Assembly (NCBI GenBank): GCA_965197415.1
Contig: OZ240207.1
Location: 2,170,001-2,234,000 of the forward strand
From: DAOUJI01 sp965197415
Lineage (GTDB): Bacteria; Chloroflexota; Dehalococcoidia; Lucifugimonadales; JAGWBF01
Length of the DNA stretch: 64,000 nucleotides
Direction of reading: 5' to 3'
Shown: positions 38,248 to 47,434 of the stretch, piece after piece
Layout: every line of letters begins with the position of its first letter
How positions within the stretch are numbered: position 1 is the first letter of the stretch
Translations under genes and position numbers: made by a program
The notes under the pieces: generated by a model
What the model saw: only the letters and a program-made list of their open reading frames with translations
The model's database searches: none
What the model was told of the DNA's origin: nothing

Positions 38248-41067
38248 TCATTGCCCCGAATCTTCCGCCTGCATCCGTTCTATGGTCTGCCTCAAGCGTT
38301 CGAGGCTTTCCAACAGGCCCTCGACGGAGCCCTCCAGATTTTGGACTTCGCCGATTATGGCGTCAATTGCCTCCTGGGACAGGGCCGGTCTCTGGCCGTC
38401 GACGCCGTCCGTCGGAGTTGTAGGGCGAGGAATCTGCGGCGTCAAGGTGTCAGCGCAAGCCTCAGCACCGTTGACCAGTATACACAAGCTCTCCTCGAGG
38501 GTGTCCGACATTACTACCTGCCGGTTGTCGGCGACAATCACCTTTTTCAGCTCGGGGAGGGGCAGGTTCTCGGCGCGGATGTAGAGAGGTTCTACATAGA
38601 GCAGGGTCTGGCTTTCACTGCCGTCTTCCCTAGCGACCTGCATGGGAATGGCCAGCAGGTTGCCCCGCACACAGACCTTCCCTTCCGGGCAGAGCAGGCT
38701 GAGCTCCCTTCCTATGTCCTCGTCGCTGGTTATCCGGCCCTCGATCTGCTCGGGGCCGTCCACCTGGCCTTTGGGGAAAAGGAACGTAATCAGCTTGCCG
38801 TAGTTCTCTCCGTCGCTGCGGGCAGCCATCCACCCGACCATGTTCTTCCGCTCCTCCCCCGCCGGAGTGAAGGGCAACAGAAGTACATACTCGACGTTTT
38901 CCTCGCCGGGCAGCTTCATGATGATGTAGTAAGGTTCGATGTCCTGGGTGTTGGTGGGAGTCTCAAAGACCTCCCGAGCCCTGGCCCACAGGTCGTCCCG
39001 GAGGAAGAATTTCTGCGGCTCTTTCATGTGGTACCTGAGGTTTAGTTCGGATTGAGCCTGGAACAGGTCGAACCCGTACCGGATGTGGTCCCTGAGGGAG
39101 GGGTCCAGTTGGTCGATGGCGTCAAAGTCCTGGAAGAGGTCCGGGAACGCGTTCCGGTACATTTGAATCATGGGGTCGCTGGGTTCTCTGACGAAGAAGT
39201 GGACGTCCCCGTTGTAAGCGTCAACCACGACCTTCACACTGTTGCGAATGTAGTTATAGTCCTCGAACCGTTGGGAGTAGGCATAGCGGTCCGTGGTTGT
39301 GTAAGCGTCGATTATCCACCAGAGCTTGCCGCCATCGCCTATAACAACGTAGGGGTCGCTGTCCAGCTTTAGGAAGGGCGCCATCACGGAGACTCGCTCG
39401 GTTATTTCTCTGTGGAACATGACCTTGCTGCCAGAGCTGAGCTCGCCGCTGATGAGGAGGTTGAAGTCCAAGAACCTCCATGCAAATGCGGCCCGCCGGA
39501 AGAAGGAGCCGAGGGCCACGCCGCCGTCCCCCTCATAGTTTTTCAGGACGGGTTCACCCTGGCTTCCGGGGAAATCGAATTCCCGGGTTTCCGTATCCAC
39601 GACGACGTAGTTGCTTGTGTTCTCACCGAAGTAGATTTCGGGCCGGTCCACCGTCAGGTCGCCCACAGGGGGCAGTCCTTCGACGAAGAATTCGGGCCTG
39701 CCCTCGTCGGTGTAGGAGCTTACCGGGCTTACGGTGACACCAAACCCGTGGGTGTAGGCGAGAGTGCGGTTGACCCAGTTCTGGGCGTCCTCCTCCAAGC
39801 GTTCGGGGAACAACTCCCTGGCAGCCAGCATCACCTGCTGCAACTCGCCGTCCTGGAATCGGTAACGGTCTACGTCTACGCCGACGAAGTTGTAGTACTG
39901 GCGGAAAGTTTGTATCTGGTTGTAAGTCTGCAGGAGCGGCCTGTGGTCCCAGAGCCGGATGTTCCGGACTGTCTGGTCGTTGTCGGCAATGGTCTGGCTA
40001 TCGAGAGAGGGCTCGTAGTCGAAGACCGTCTCTTCAATCAGATTGAGGTTGTATGCATCCCGCGTGGCGACGATGGCCCTGTCGATGTACTGCTCTTCAC
40101 GCACGAACTCGTTGGGCGCAACCCGTAGACGTTGGAAGGCGGAGGGATAGATGACCCCGGCCACGATGGCTATGACCGCCCATAGCGTGAAGGCGGCGAC
40201 CATCAATCGCCCGCCGCCGTAGAATATGGAGGTCACGAAACCCACCGCCGAGACCAGTGAGATGGCCACCAGCAGCCACAGCACGGGAACCCGAGCGTTG
40301 ACGTCAGTGTAGCCTGCGCCGGGGGCCGCGCCCCGTCCGGAAAACACCAGTTCGTAGATATCCAGATAGTGGGCGACGGATATGGTCAACATCAGAACGG
40401 CGCCCAGCACAGCCAGGTGGGTCCTCAGCCTGGGGGTCAAGCCGAAGGTGAGGCCCCGGATGCCGAAGTTGACCAGATAGAGGGCCGCCGACGTTACAAT
40501 AGCGGCTATCACCAGTCCCATCATCCAGCCTTGTACGAAATGGAGGATAGGCATCACCGCCACGTGGAATGTCATGTCTTTGGTGAACTGGGGGTCCTCG
40601 ATGCCGAAGGGGACCCTGTTCATGAAGATTAGAATAGTCTCCCACCTGCCCTGGGCCACCGCTCCGAACACGATGGCAGCTATAAAAACGGTGAGCGCCG
40701 CTCCTGCGAGAATGGCGATGCGCCCAAAGCGGATGACCTCCGGAGGCACGGGCAGAGTTGATTCCCCCCTGGAGAAACGGTGGGCCAAGTGGAGGTTGGC
40801 GGCCATTACTGTAGCGGCCAAGACCGCCCCGCCGAAGAACAGCCATATTCGTGTGCCGAGTATAGTCTTGTACACGCTCAGGATGCCGACTTTGTCGAAC
40901 CAAAGCCAGTCGGTGTAGATGGTCTTGATCACCGACAGGGCAATGATGACGATGACGATGACCCCGATGACGCCGGCAATCTTTCCGATGGCCTTGAAGT
41001 TGGTAGTGCTGGGCAGTCCTGCGTACCTACTGTAATCGGGCGGTGGCGCGCCTCCGTTGGTCGTCAA
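38248..41067 (-). CDS. UPF0182 family large membrane protein
   Basis: 939 residues from TTG 41067, with TAGGAG about seven bases upstream. The N-terminal 320 residues hold seven or so hydrophobic segments (IAGVIGVIVIVIIALSVI, TDWLWFDKVGILSVY). The remaining 600 residues are a soluble region, likely outside the cell, with the family block YTDEGRPEFFVEGLPP. UPF0182 is known from Actinobacteria, Chloroflexota and cyanobacteria, and its function is unresolved. It sits inside the arginine operon between argB and argD, 34-37 bases from each, so it is co-transcribed. The C-terminal 40 residues form a predicted coiled coil. Confidence 0.9.
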   Translation of the reverse strand: MTTNGGAPPPDYSRYAGLPSTTNFKAIGKIAGVIGVIVIVIIALSVIKTIYTDWLWFDKVGILSVYKTILGTRIWLFFGGAVLAATVMAANLHLAHRFSRGESTLPVPPEVIRFGRIAILAGAALTVFIAAIVFGAVAQGRWETILIFMNRVPFGIEDPQFTKDMTFHVAVMPILHFVQGWMMGLVIAAIVTSAALYLVNFGIRGLTFGLTPRLRTHLAVLGAVLMLTISVAHYLDIYELVFSGRGAAPGAGYTDVNARVPVLWLLVAISLVSAVGFVTSIFYGGGRLMVAAFTLWAVIAIVAGVIYPSAFQRLRVAPNEFVREEQYIDRAIVATRDAYNLNLIEETVFDYEPSLDSQTIADNDQTVRNIRLWDHRPLLQTYNQIQTFRQYYNFVGVDVDRYRFQDGELQQVMLAARELFPERLEEDAQNWVNRTLAYTHGFGVTVSPVSSYTDEGRPEFFVEGLPPVGDLTVDRPEIYFGENTSNYVVVDTETREFDFPGSQGEPVLKNYEGDGGVALGSFFRRAAFAWRFLDFNLLISGELSSGSKVMFHREITERVSVMAPFLKLDSDPYVVIGDGGKLWWIIDAYTTTDRYAYSQRFEDYNYIRNSVKVVVDAYNGDVHFFVREPSDPMIQMYRNAFPDLFQDFDAIDQLDPSLRDHIRYGFDLFQAQSELNLRYHMKEPQKFFLRDDLWARAREVFETPTNTQDIEPYYIIMKLPGEENVEYVLLLPFTPAGEERKNMVGWMAARSDGENYGKLITFLFPKGQVDGPEQIEGRITSDEDIGRELSLLCPEGKVCVRGNLLAIPMQVAREDGSESQTLLYVEPLYIRAENLPLPELKKVIVADNRQVVMSDTLEESLCILVNGAEACADTLTPQIPRPTTPTDGVDGQRPALSQEAIDAIIGEVQNLEGSVEGLLESLERLRQTIERMQAEDSGQ

Positions 41068-41104
41068 ATTATGCTCCTAACTGTCCCGTCTCGAACTAAC
41101 CCAC

Positions 41105-41968
41105 CTAAACTCGCCCAGATGAGCCGCTCCTTACAATCTGGGTGCCCGTGACCCGGCCCTCAATGCAATCGATGAGGGCCCCGGGGCGGCGGCCGTCCAC
41201 AATGTTGGCCGCCTGCACCCCGTCCAACGCGCTGAGGCAAGCCTGCAGCTTCGGTATCATACCGCCCTTTACCACTCCCGAGGAAAGCAGGATTCTGCCG
41301 TTCCTAGAGTTGAGCCTGTGAATAAGTCTACCTGAGCCGTCCAGTATCCCGTCCACGTCGGTCAAGAAAATCAGCCTATCTCCACCCAACGCCCTGGCCA
41401 ACTCGCCCGCCGCGGTGTCCCCGTTGATGTTGAGCAGGGAGCCGGCCATAGCAGAGCCGTCGAGCCTATGCATCCCTATCGGGGCTATCATGGGCATATA
41501 GCCAGCTTCCAGGGAGGTCCACACTGCGTCAGGATTTACGTCGGTGATCTCGCCTACATATCCTAACTCCTCATTGGCGGCGCGGGCTTGAAGCAACCCT
41601 CCGTCGACACCGCTGAAGCCAACCGCCTTGACTCCCAAGCCTATGAGCGATGCCACCAGCTGCTTGTTGACGAGTCCCGTCAGCACCGCAGTGGCAATCT
41701 CCAGACTGGGTGCGTCGGTGACCCTCAACCCTCCTACAAACCTGGGAACTGTCCCCTGCTTCTCCATCCACTGGGATATTATGCTGCCGCCCCCGTGGAC
41801 CACCACCAATGGTACTCCATCCTGCTGCAATGCGGCCAGGTCTTCCAGCGTGGTGTCATGGGCGCCCAGAGTCGAACCTCCGATCTTCACCACTATCGGA
41901 GTGGGCGTCGTGGAAGATCTAGCGTCCAAGGGAAACTGGGGCCTCCGTAGGGAAATGCGGACCGACAC
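41105..41968 (-). CDS. argB: Acetylglutamate kinase
   Basis: 287 residues from GTG 41968. It is an amino-acid kinase fold: VVKIGGSTLG, the loop VVVHGGGS, FVGGLRVTD and NINGDTAAGELARAL. It phosphorylates N-acetylglutamate, the usual feedback point of the pathway. The first 24 residues before IVVKIGG have no family similarity, so an internal start (TTG near 41928) is possible. Confidence 0.93.
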   Translation of the reverse strand: MSVRISLRRPQFPLDARSSTTPTPIVVKIGGSTLGAHDTTLEDLAALQQDGVPLVVVHGGGSIISQWMEKQGTVPRFVGGLRVTDAPSLEIATAVLTGLVNKQLVASLIGLGVKAVGFSGVDGGLLQARAANEELGYVGEITDVNPDAVWTSLEAGYMPMIAPIGMHRLDGSAMAGSLLNINGDTAAGELARALGGDRLIFLTDVDGILDGSGRLIHRLNSRNGRILLSSGVVKGGMIPKLQACLSALDGVQAANIVDGRRPGALIDCIEGRVTGTQIVRSGSSGRV

Positions 41969-42002
41969 GCGGGCGTTTCGGGCAGCTTATGGCCATGACA
42001 GT

Positions 42003-43220
42003 CTAGGTTGTGTAGGCGCTGTTGAATGTTACGTAGTCTTCGCTGAGATCGCAGCCCCAGGCCGTGGCGGCGCCGTCGCCCAACCCCAGCCTGATCCTGA
42101 AGGACACCTCGCCGCCCCGCATCAACACTATGACCGAGTCCTTATGGAAAGGAATAGGCCGTCCGTCCTCCATGATGCACACGTCGTTCACGTACAGTGC
42201 TATCTTCTCTTCCACCACCTGGGCTCCGCTTCTTCCCAGGGCGGCTATGATTCTTCCCCAGTTGGGGTCCGCGCCGTGTACGGCTGACTTGACCAGGGTG
42301 GAGGATACAACAGTCCTGGCGGCTCGGCGGGCTTCCCCGTTGGAAACAGCCCCGTCGACAGTAACTTCGATGAGTCGTGTCGCGCCCTCACCGTCTAAGG
42401 CCAGTTCCTTGGTCAGATGGATGCACAGAGCCTCCAGGGCTTCCTGGAAGCTGGCGGCGGCGGGCGAGCCTTCCCGAATGGTGGGAGCTTCCGCAGCTCC
42501 GTTGGCGAAAATCAGGACTGTGTCGTTGGTGCTGGAGTCCCCGTCGATGGACAGGTTGTTGAAGGAAGCGTCGGCGGCCATCTTCAGGGCTTTCTGGAGA
42601 AAGGCCGTATCCACGTCGGCGTCGGTGGTCAGGTAGGACAGCATCGTGGCCATGTCGGGATGAATCATGCCTGCGCCCTTGGCGATGCCTCCGACGTGGA
42701 CCTCTTTGTCGCCTTGCCGGAAGGATACAGCCGCCTGCTTGGGGTGGGAGTCGGTCGTGGTGATGGCGCTGGCCAGACCGCCGCCCCCGTCGCGGGTGAG
42801 GCTGATGTTCCCCAGGTTCGCTCTAATGAGAGCCATGGGAAGCTCGACACCGATGAGGCCGGTGCTTCCTATCACCACCTCGTCCGGCGACAGGCCCAGA
42901 CAACCGGCCGCCAGGGACGTGGCTTCCAGGGCGTCGGTGTAGCCCTGGGTTCCAACGCAGGCGTTGGCTATGCCGCTGTTCACGACCAGGCCGCGGACTC
43001 CCTGTCTCGACACACGTTCTCTAGTCAAGGTCACGGAGGGGGAGACGATGGCGCTGGTGGTATAGACTCCGGCGGTCGCCGCGGGCCTCTCTGACAGGAG
43101 CAGGCCCAGGTCCAGCTTGTCCTCGGCGTAGGTCTTTATGCCCGCGTAAGTGGCGCCGGCCAGAAAACCCAGGGGCGTGGTTATTGCGCCTCCTTCTATG
43201 AAGGTCACTGAGGCGGGCAT
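42003..43220 (-). CDS. argJ: Bifunctional ornithine/glutamate acetyltransferase
   Basis: 405 residues. ArgJ self-cleaves before the Thr of the ATML motif; here HPDMATMLSYLTTDADV is intact. It recycles acetyl groups from acetylornithine to glutamate. Other landmarks are STNDTVLIFANG and DPNWGRIIAALGRSG. It is the first gene of the minus-strand arginine operon in the window. argC and argF are not present. A divergent promoter region of 120 bases separates it from moaD. Confidence 0.94.
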   Translation of the reverse strand: MPASVTFIEGGAITTPLGFLAGATYAGIKTYAEDKLDLGLLLSERPAATAGVYTTSAIVSPSVTLTRERVSRQGVRGLVVNSGIANACVGTQGYTDALEATSLAAGCLGLSPDEVVIGSTGLIGVELPMALIRANLGNISLTRDGGGGLASAITTTDSHPKQAAVSFRQGDKEVHVGGIAKGAGMIHPDMATMLSYLTTDADVDTAFLQKALKMAADASFNNLSIDGDSSTNDTVLIFANGAAEAPTIREGSPAAASFQEALEALCIHLTKELALDGEGATRLIEVTVDGAVSNGEARRAARTVVSSTLVKSAVHGADPNWGRIIAALGRSGAQVVEEKIALYVNDVCIMEDGRPIPFHKDSVIVLMRGGEVSFRIRLGLGDGAATAWGCDLSEDYVTFNSAYTT

Positions 43221-43340
43221 CTTCTACGTTCCTTCCTGCAAACTATTCAGGCATGACGGGGCCTTTTTCGGCTCCCGTTTATCGTATGCAGGAGTATATC
43301 ATAAGACACTGTCCCGTTCCTGTGCTATGATGTTCATAAC

Positions 43341-43616
43341 ATGGCCCAGGGAACCCGGCAAGGCGTCAAAGTGGCTGTCCGATTCTTTGCCCTCTACAGA
43401 GAACGGGCGGGCCGGACTTCCATGCCCCTGGAGCTTCCCGAAAACTCCACAGTGGGCGACCTGATTGCCCACGTGCGCGACATCTTCCCACAGCTTGCCC
43501 CGCCCGACGTGGACATCGTGGCGGCGGTAAACGCCGAGTACGTCGAGGGGAGCACGGTGTTGCACCAAGGAGATGAAGTGGCCCTCATTCCCCCCGTAAG
43601 CGGAGGTCAGCCATGA
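43341..43616 (+). CDS. moaD: Molybdopterin synthase sulfur-carrier subunit, MoaD
   Basis: 91 residues with a ubiquitin-like fold: VAVRFFALYRERAG, NSTVGDLIAHVRD and LHQGDEVALIPPVSGG. MoaD must end in Gly-Gly so that its terminal carboxylate can be thiocarboxylated. Here two more residues, Gln-Pro, follow the Gly-Gly before the stop, which overlaps the moaE start (ATGA). The tail would have to be trimmed, or the protein is inactive. The four-base overlap with moaE is typical of the pair. Confidence 0.88.
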   Translation: MAQGTRQGVKVAVRFFALYRERAGRTSMPLELPENSTVGDLIAHVRDIFPQLAPPDVDIVAAVNAEYVEGSTVLHQGDEVALIPPVSGGQP

Positions 43617-44065
43617 TTACAGTGACCCGCGAACCGCTGGACCCTGAACAAATCACCGCCCTGATGCGGAAGGACTCCAACGGAGCGGTGGTCACCTTTC
43701 TGGGCGTCACCCGGAACCACGCCGACGGCAGGCAGGTGCTTGGGCTGGAGTACGAGGCCTACGAGGAGATGGCGGTCAATGAGCTGGAAAAGGTCCGGCT
43801 CGAAGTCCTGGCCAAGTACGGCATAGAGGACATGGCCATATCCCACCGCATAGGCAAGGTGGACATCGGCCAAATCAGCCTGGTGGTGGCGACGGCTTCA
43901 CCACACCGCAAAGAAGCGTTCCACGCCTGCCACGAGGCCGTGGACCTGCTCAAGGAGCGGGTCCCCATCTGGAAAAAGGAACATTTCGAGGACGGCGAGG
44001 CCCGCTGGGTGGCCTGCGAGTCCCACGAACACGCCCCGTCCCCCCAGCCCATACAGGCGGAGTAG
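43613..44065 (+). CDS. moaE: Molybdopterin synthase catalytic subunit, MoaE
   Basis: 150 residues. GAVVTFLGVTRNHADGR, LEYEAYEEMA and the active-site region ERVPIWKKEHFEDGEARWV, with its conserved lysines, are typical. It inserts sulfur into precursor Z to form molybdopterin, using MoaD thiocarboxylate. Coupled to moaD by overlap. Confidence 0.93.
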   Translation: MITVTREPLDPEQITALMRKDSNGAVVTFLGVTRNHADGRQVLGLEYEAYEEMAVNELEKVRLEVLAKYGIEDMAISHRIGKVDIGQISLVVATASPHRKEAFHACHEAVDLLKERVPIWKKEHFEDGEARWVACESHEHAPSPQPIQAE

Positions 44066-44107
44066 GGCATTACGGCTTCCTTCCTCTCTTAGCACCCACT
44101 TGGAAAC

Positions 44108-47100
44108 ATGCCAAGAACAACCGCCCAACTGACGAAAGCCGTTGAAGACTACCTTACCTATCTCCGCGTAATACGGGCGTCGGGAGGGGGCACCAATGAA
44201 CTTTCCTACTACCCCCCACTGACCAACTTGCTGGATGCCGTGGGCGGCACACTCAAACCTAAAGTGTTCTGCGTCAGCCAACTGGCGCAGCAGGGCGCAG
44301 GCCACCCCGACTTTGGCCTGTATGGCGCCAAGCAGGTGCAAAAGGGCCAACCCAAGGCCGGGCAGCTTCCGGAGCGCGGCGTGGTCGAGGTGAAGTCCGC
44401 CGGCGACGACGCCTGGCTCACCGCCGACAGCGAGCAGGTCAGCAAGTATTGGAACAAATACCGGCTTGTGCTGGTCACCAACACCCGCGACTTCGTTCTC
44501 TTGGGAGAGGATGCGACTGGCCAGCCCGTCAAGCTGGAGACCTTCCGGCTCGCGGAGTCCGAGGAAGCGTTCGAGTCCCGGCTGGAAAAACCCCGCGCTT
44601 TTGCAAAGGACGTGGGTCCCGGTCTGGGAGAATACCTGTGCCGTGCGCTGACCCAACAAGCATCCATTGCCGAGCCAAAGGACCTGGCATGGCTGCTGGC
44701 CTCATATGCCAGAGACGGGCTGGCACGGGTGGAAGCCGCAGGGGACGCGTCATCCCTCAACACCGTAAGGTCCGCGTTGGAAGAGGCCTTGGGTGTACGT
44801 TTCGAAGGCGAACGCGGCGCGGCGTTCTTCCGGTCGACGCTAGTGCAGACTCTCTTCTATGGCATCTTCTCCGCATGGGTTCTCTGGGCGCGGCAGACGC
44901 CGCCGCCAACCAGCTCCTTCAACTGGCACGACGCTGCCTGGCATCTCCGCGTCCCCGTACTACAGGCGTTGTTCCAGCAGGTATCATCCCCCAGCCAGTT
45001 GCAGCCCCTGGGGTTGGTGGAAGTTCTGGACTGGGCGGCTGCAGCCCTGGACCGCGTAGACCGCACCGCCTTCTTCGACAAGTTCAACGAGGGCGAGGCA
45101 GTTCCGTACTTCTACGAGCCCTTCCTGGAAGCGTTCGACCCTGAGCTGCGCAAGCAGCTTGGAGTCTGGTACACGCCTCCTGAGATAGTGCGTTACATGG
45201 TCGCCCGCGTAGACAAGGCCCTGAAAGACGATCTCGAAATCCCCGATGGGCTGGCAGCGGAGAACGTCTACGTCCTGGACCCCTGCTGCGGCACCGGCGC
45301 CTACCTGGCAGAGGTCCTGCGACGCATCGCAGCCAACCTGAAGGGGCACGGCCTGGGAGCGCTGGCCGGGGCAAAGGTGAAACAGGCCGCCACTGAACGG
45401 GTTTTTGGGTTCGAAATCATGCCCGCCCCCTTCGTGGTAGCCCATCTACAAGTTGGCTTGACGATGCAAGACCTTGACGCGCCGCTGTCTGAAGACGGCG
45501 CCGAACGGGCAGGAATATTCCTCACCAACGCGCTCACCGGCTGGGAGCCGACGGTGCAGAAGCCTCTGCCGTTCCCGGAGCTCGAAGAGGAGCGCGACCG
45601 CGCCGAGCGGGTGAAGCAGGACACCCCAGTCCTGGTCATTCTGGGCAATCCGCCCTACAACGGCTTCGCGGGCATGGCAGTGGAAGAGGAGCGAGAGCTT
45701 TCGACAGCTTATCGAACAACCAAACAAGTGCGTCGGCCGGAAGGGCAGGGGCTGAACGACCTCTACGTCCGGTTCTTCCGTATGGCGGAGCGGCGCATCG
45801 CTGAAAAGACTGGCCGAGGAGTGGTCTGCTTTATCTCGAACTATTCGTGGTTGGACGGGCTTTCATTTACGGGCATGAGAGAGCGCTACCTGGAGGCGTT
45901 CGACGAAATACGCATCGACTGTCTCAACGGAGACAAGTACAAGACCGGCAAGACGACACCGGACGGCGCCCCGGACCCCAGCATCTTTTCGACGCCGGAG
46001 GACCCGGTAGGCATCCAGGTCGGGACAGCAATCACGACGCTGGTGCGGAAGGCTGACCACTCGCCCTCGGAGACAGTCGGTTTTCGGCATCTGTGGGGTC
46101 AAGCCAAACGTGAGGAGCTTACCGTAACAGCTGAAACCGAGCCAGCCGCACTCTACGACAGCTTCGAGGCGAACCTAGCTCTCGGACTGCCCTTCACAAA
46201 AATGGAGGTCAATGACGCTTGGCAAGACTGGCCGTCGCTGACTGACCTATTTCCGGTATCGTTTCCAGGCGTTAAGAGTGGCCGTGACCCATTTGTCGTC
46301 GATATCGACCTCGACAGCCTGAAAGTTCGCATGACGGATTATTTCAACTCTAACCTGAGCCATCAGGAAATCGAACGCAGGTACCGAACCGCCATGCGTA
46401 ACCCCAGAGAGTACGACTCCCGTGGAGTGCGTGACGCCCTACTCAAGCACGGCGGTCCCACTAAGCTGGGGTTTATCCGTTACGCATACCGCCCCTTCGA
46501 CAACCGATGGCTCTATTGGGAGCCCAGAGAGAAATTGGTGGATCGTCCGCGAGTCGACTACAAGCCGCATGTGTTCGACGGGAACTTGTGGATGGTTACA
46601 CAGCAGAAACCGCGTCGGGAATGGTCGTGTCCGCAAGTGATTTCGAGTATCGGGTGCATCGATCTCATGGACCGCAGTGCTACTTGTATTTCGGCCTGGC
46701 TCCGGGATGAAGGACTAGGACTCGACAGCGACCGCGCCGGTCGTCGTCCTAACCTATCGGAGGCCGCCCAGCACTACCTCAACTACCTTGGCCTCGGCGT
46801 AGAAGATTTGTTCCACCACGTCCTGGCTGTGCTGCACGACCCCTCCTACCGCGAGGCCAACGCCGGGGCACTAAGGATGGAGTGGCCTCGCATCCCGCTG
46901 CCAGGCTGGCCCGACGGCGACAGGGAAGGCGCAGCGGAGGAGCTTGCCGCATCCGCTGCTCGCGGTCGCAAGCTGGCGGCGCTGCTTGACTCGGAGAAGC
47001 CCGTTCCGGGCGTCACGGAAGGCACTCTGCGCCCAGACATCGCCGCGATTGCTGTGCCGTCCACCTCCGACGGCGGCAACATGTCCGGCAACGACTTCGC

Positions 47101-47434
47101 ACTGACGGCGGGCTGGGGCCATTTCGGGCAGGGAGAGGCGGTCATGCCGGGCCAAGGCCGGGTCGTCGAACGTCCCTACACCACAAACGAGCGAACCGCC
47201 TTGGGCGAAACCATACAGACTCTCGGCGACACGACGTTCGACGTTTACCTGAACGACCGCGCCTACTGGCGCAACGTCCCAGCCGCCGTCTGGAGCTACA
47301 AGCTGGGCGGATACCAGGTCCTCAAAAAGTGGCTGTCGTATCGGGAAGACAAGGTCCTGAGTAGGGCACTAAAGCCGGAGGAAGTGCAGCACTTCACCGA
47401 CACAGCGCGGCGGATAGGGGCGATCTTACGATGA
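44108..47434 (+). CDS. Single-polypeptide restriction-modification enzyme (type ISP/IIG-like)
   Basis: 1108 residues. The N-terminal region has a plausible PD-(D/E)XK nuclease: D68 in HPDFGLYG, then E94 and K96 in GVVEVKSAG. A gamma-class adenine methyltransferase follows, with SAM motif VLDPCCGTGAYL near residue 388 and catalytic NPPYNGF near 511. The C-terminal 450 residues (KLGFIRYAYRPFDNRWLYWE, DVYLNDRAYWRNVP) match the target-recognition region of type ISP enzymes. No helicase motifs are visible between nuclease and methyltransferase, so type IIG-like action is more likely than true ISP translocation. The next gene overlaps by four bases. Confidence 0.85.
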   Translation: MPRTTAQLTKAVEDYLTYLRVIRASGGGTNELSYYPPLTNLLDAVGGTLKPKVFCVSQLAQQGAGHPDFGLYGAKQVQKGQPKAGQLPERGVVEVKSAGDDAWLTADSEQVSKYWNKYRLVLVTNTRDFVLLGEDATGQPVKLETFRLAESEEAFESRLEKPRAFAKDVGPGLGEYLCRALTQQASIAEPKDLAWLLASYARDGLARVEAAGDASSLNTVRSALEEALGVRFEGERGAAFFRSTLVQTLFYGIFSAWVLWARQTPPPTSSFNWHDAAWHLRVPVLQALFQQVSSPSQLQPLGLVEVLDWAAAALDRVDRTAFFDKFNEGEAVPYFYEPFLEAFDPELRKQLGVWYTPPEIVRYMVARVDKALKDDLEIPDGLAAENVYVLDPCCGTGAYLAEVLRRIAANLKGHGLGALAGAKVKQAATERVFGFEIMPAPFVVAHLQVGLTMQDLDAPLSEDGAERAGIFLTNALTGWEPTVQKPLPFPELEEERDRAERVKQDTPVLVILGNPPYNGFAGMAVEEERELSTAYRTTKQVRRPEGQGLNDLYVRFFRMAERRIAEKTGRGVVCFISNYSWLDGLSFTGMRERYLEAFDEIRIDCLNGDKYKTGKTTPDGAPDPSIFSTPEDPVGIQVGTAITTLVRKADHSPSETVGFRHLWGQAKREELTVTAETEPAALYDSFEANLALGLPFTKMEVNDAWQDWPSLTDLFPVSFPGVKSGRDPFVVDIDLDSLKVRMTDYFNSNLSHQEIERRYRTAMRNPREYDSRGVRDALLKHGGPTKLGFIRYAYRPFDNRWLYWEPREKLVDRPRVDYKPHVFDGNLWMVTQQKPRREWSCPQVISSIGCIDLMDRSATCISAWLRDEGLGLDSDRAGRRPNLSEAAQHYLNYLGLGVEDLFHHVLAVLHDPSYREANAGALRMEWPRIPLPGWPDGDREGAAEELAASAARGRKLAALLDSEKPVPGVTEGTLRPDIAAIAVPSTSDGGNMSGNDFALTAGWGHFGQGEAVMPGQGRVVERPYTTNERTALGETIQTLGDTTFDVYLNDRAYWRNVPAAVWSYKLGGYQVLKKWLSYREDKVLSRALKPEEVQHFTDTARRIGAILR

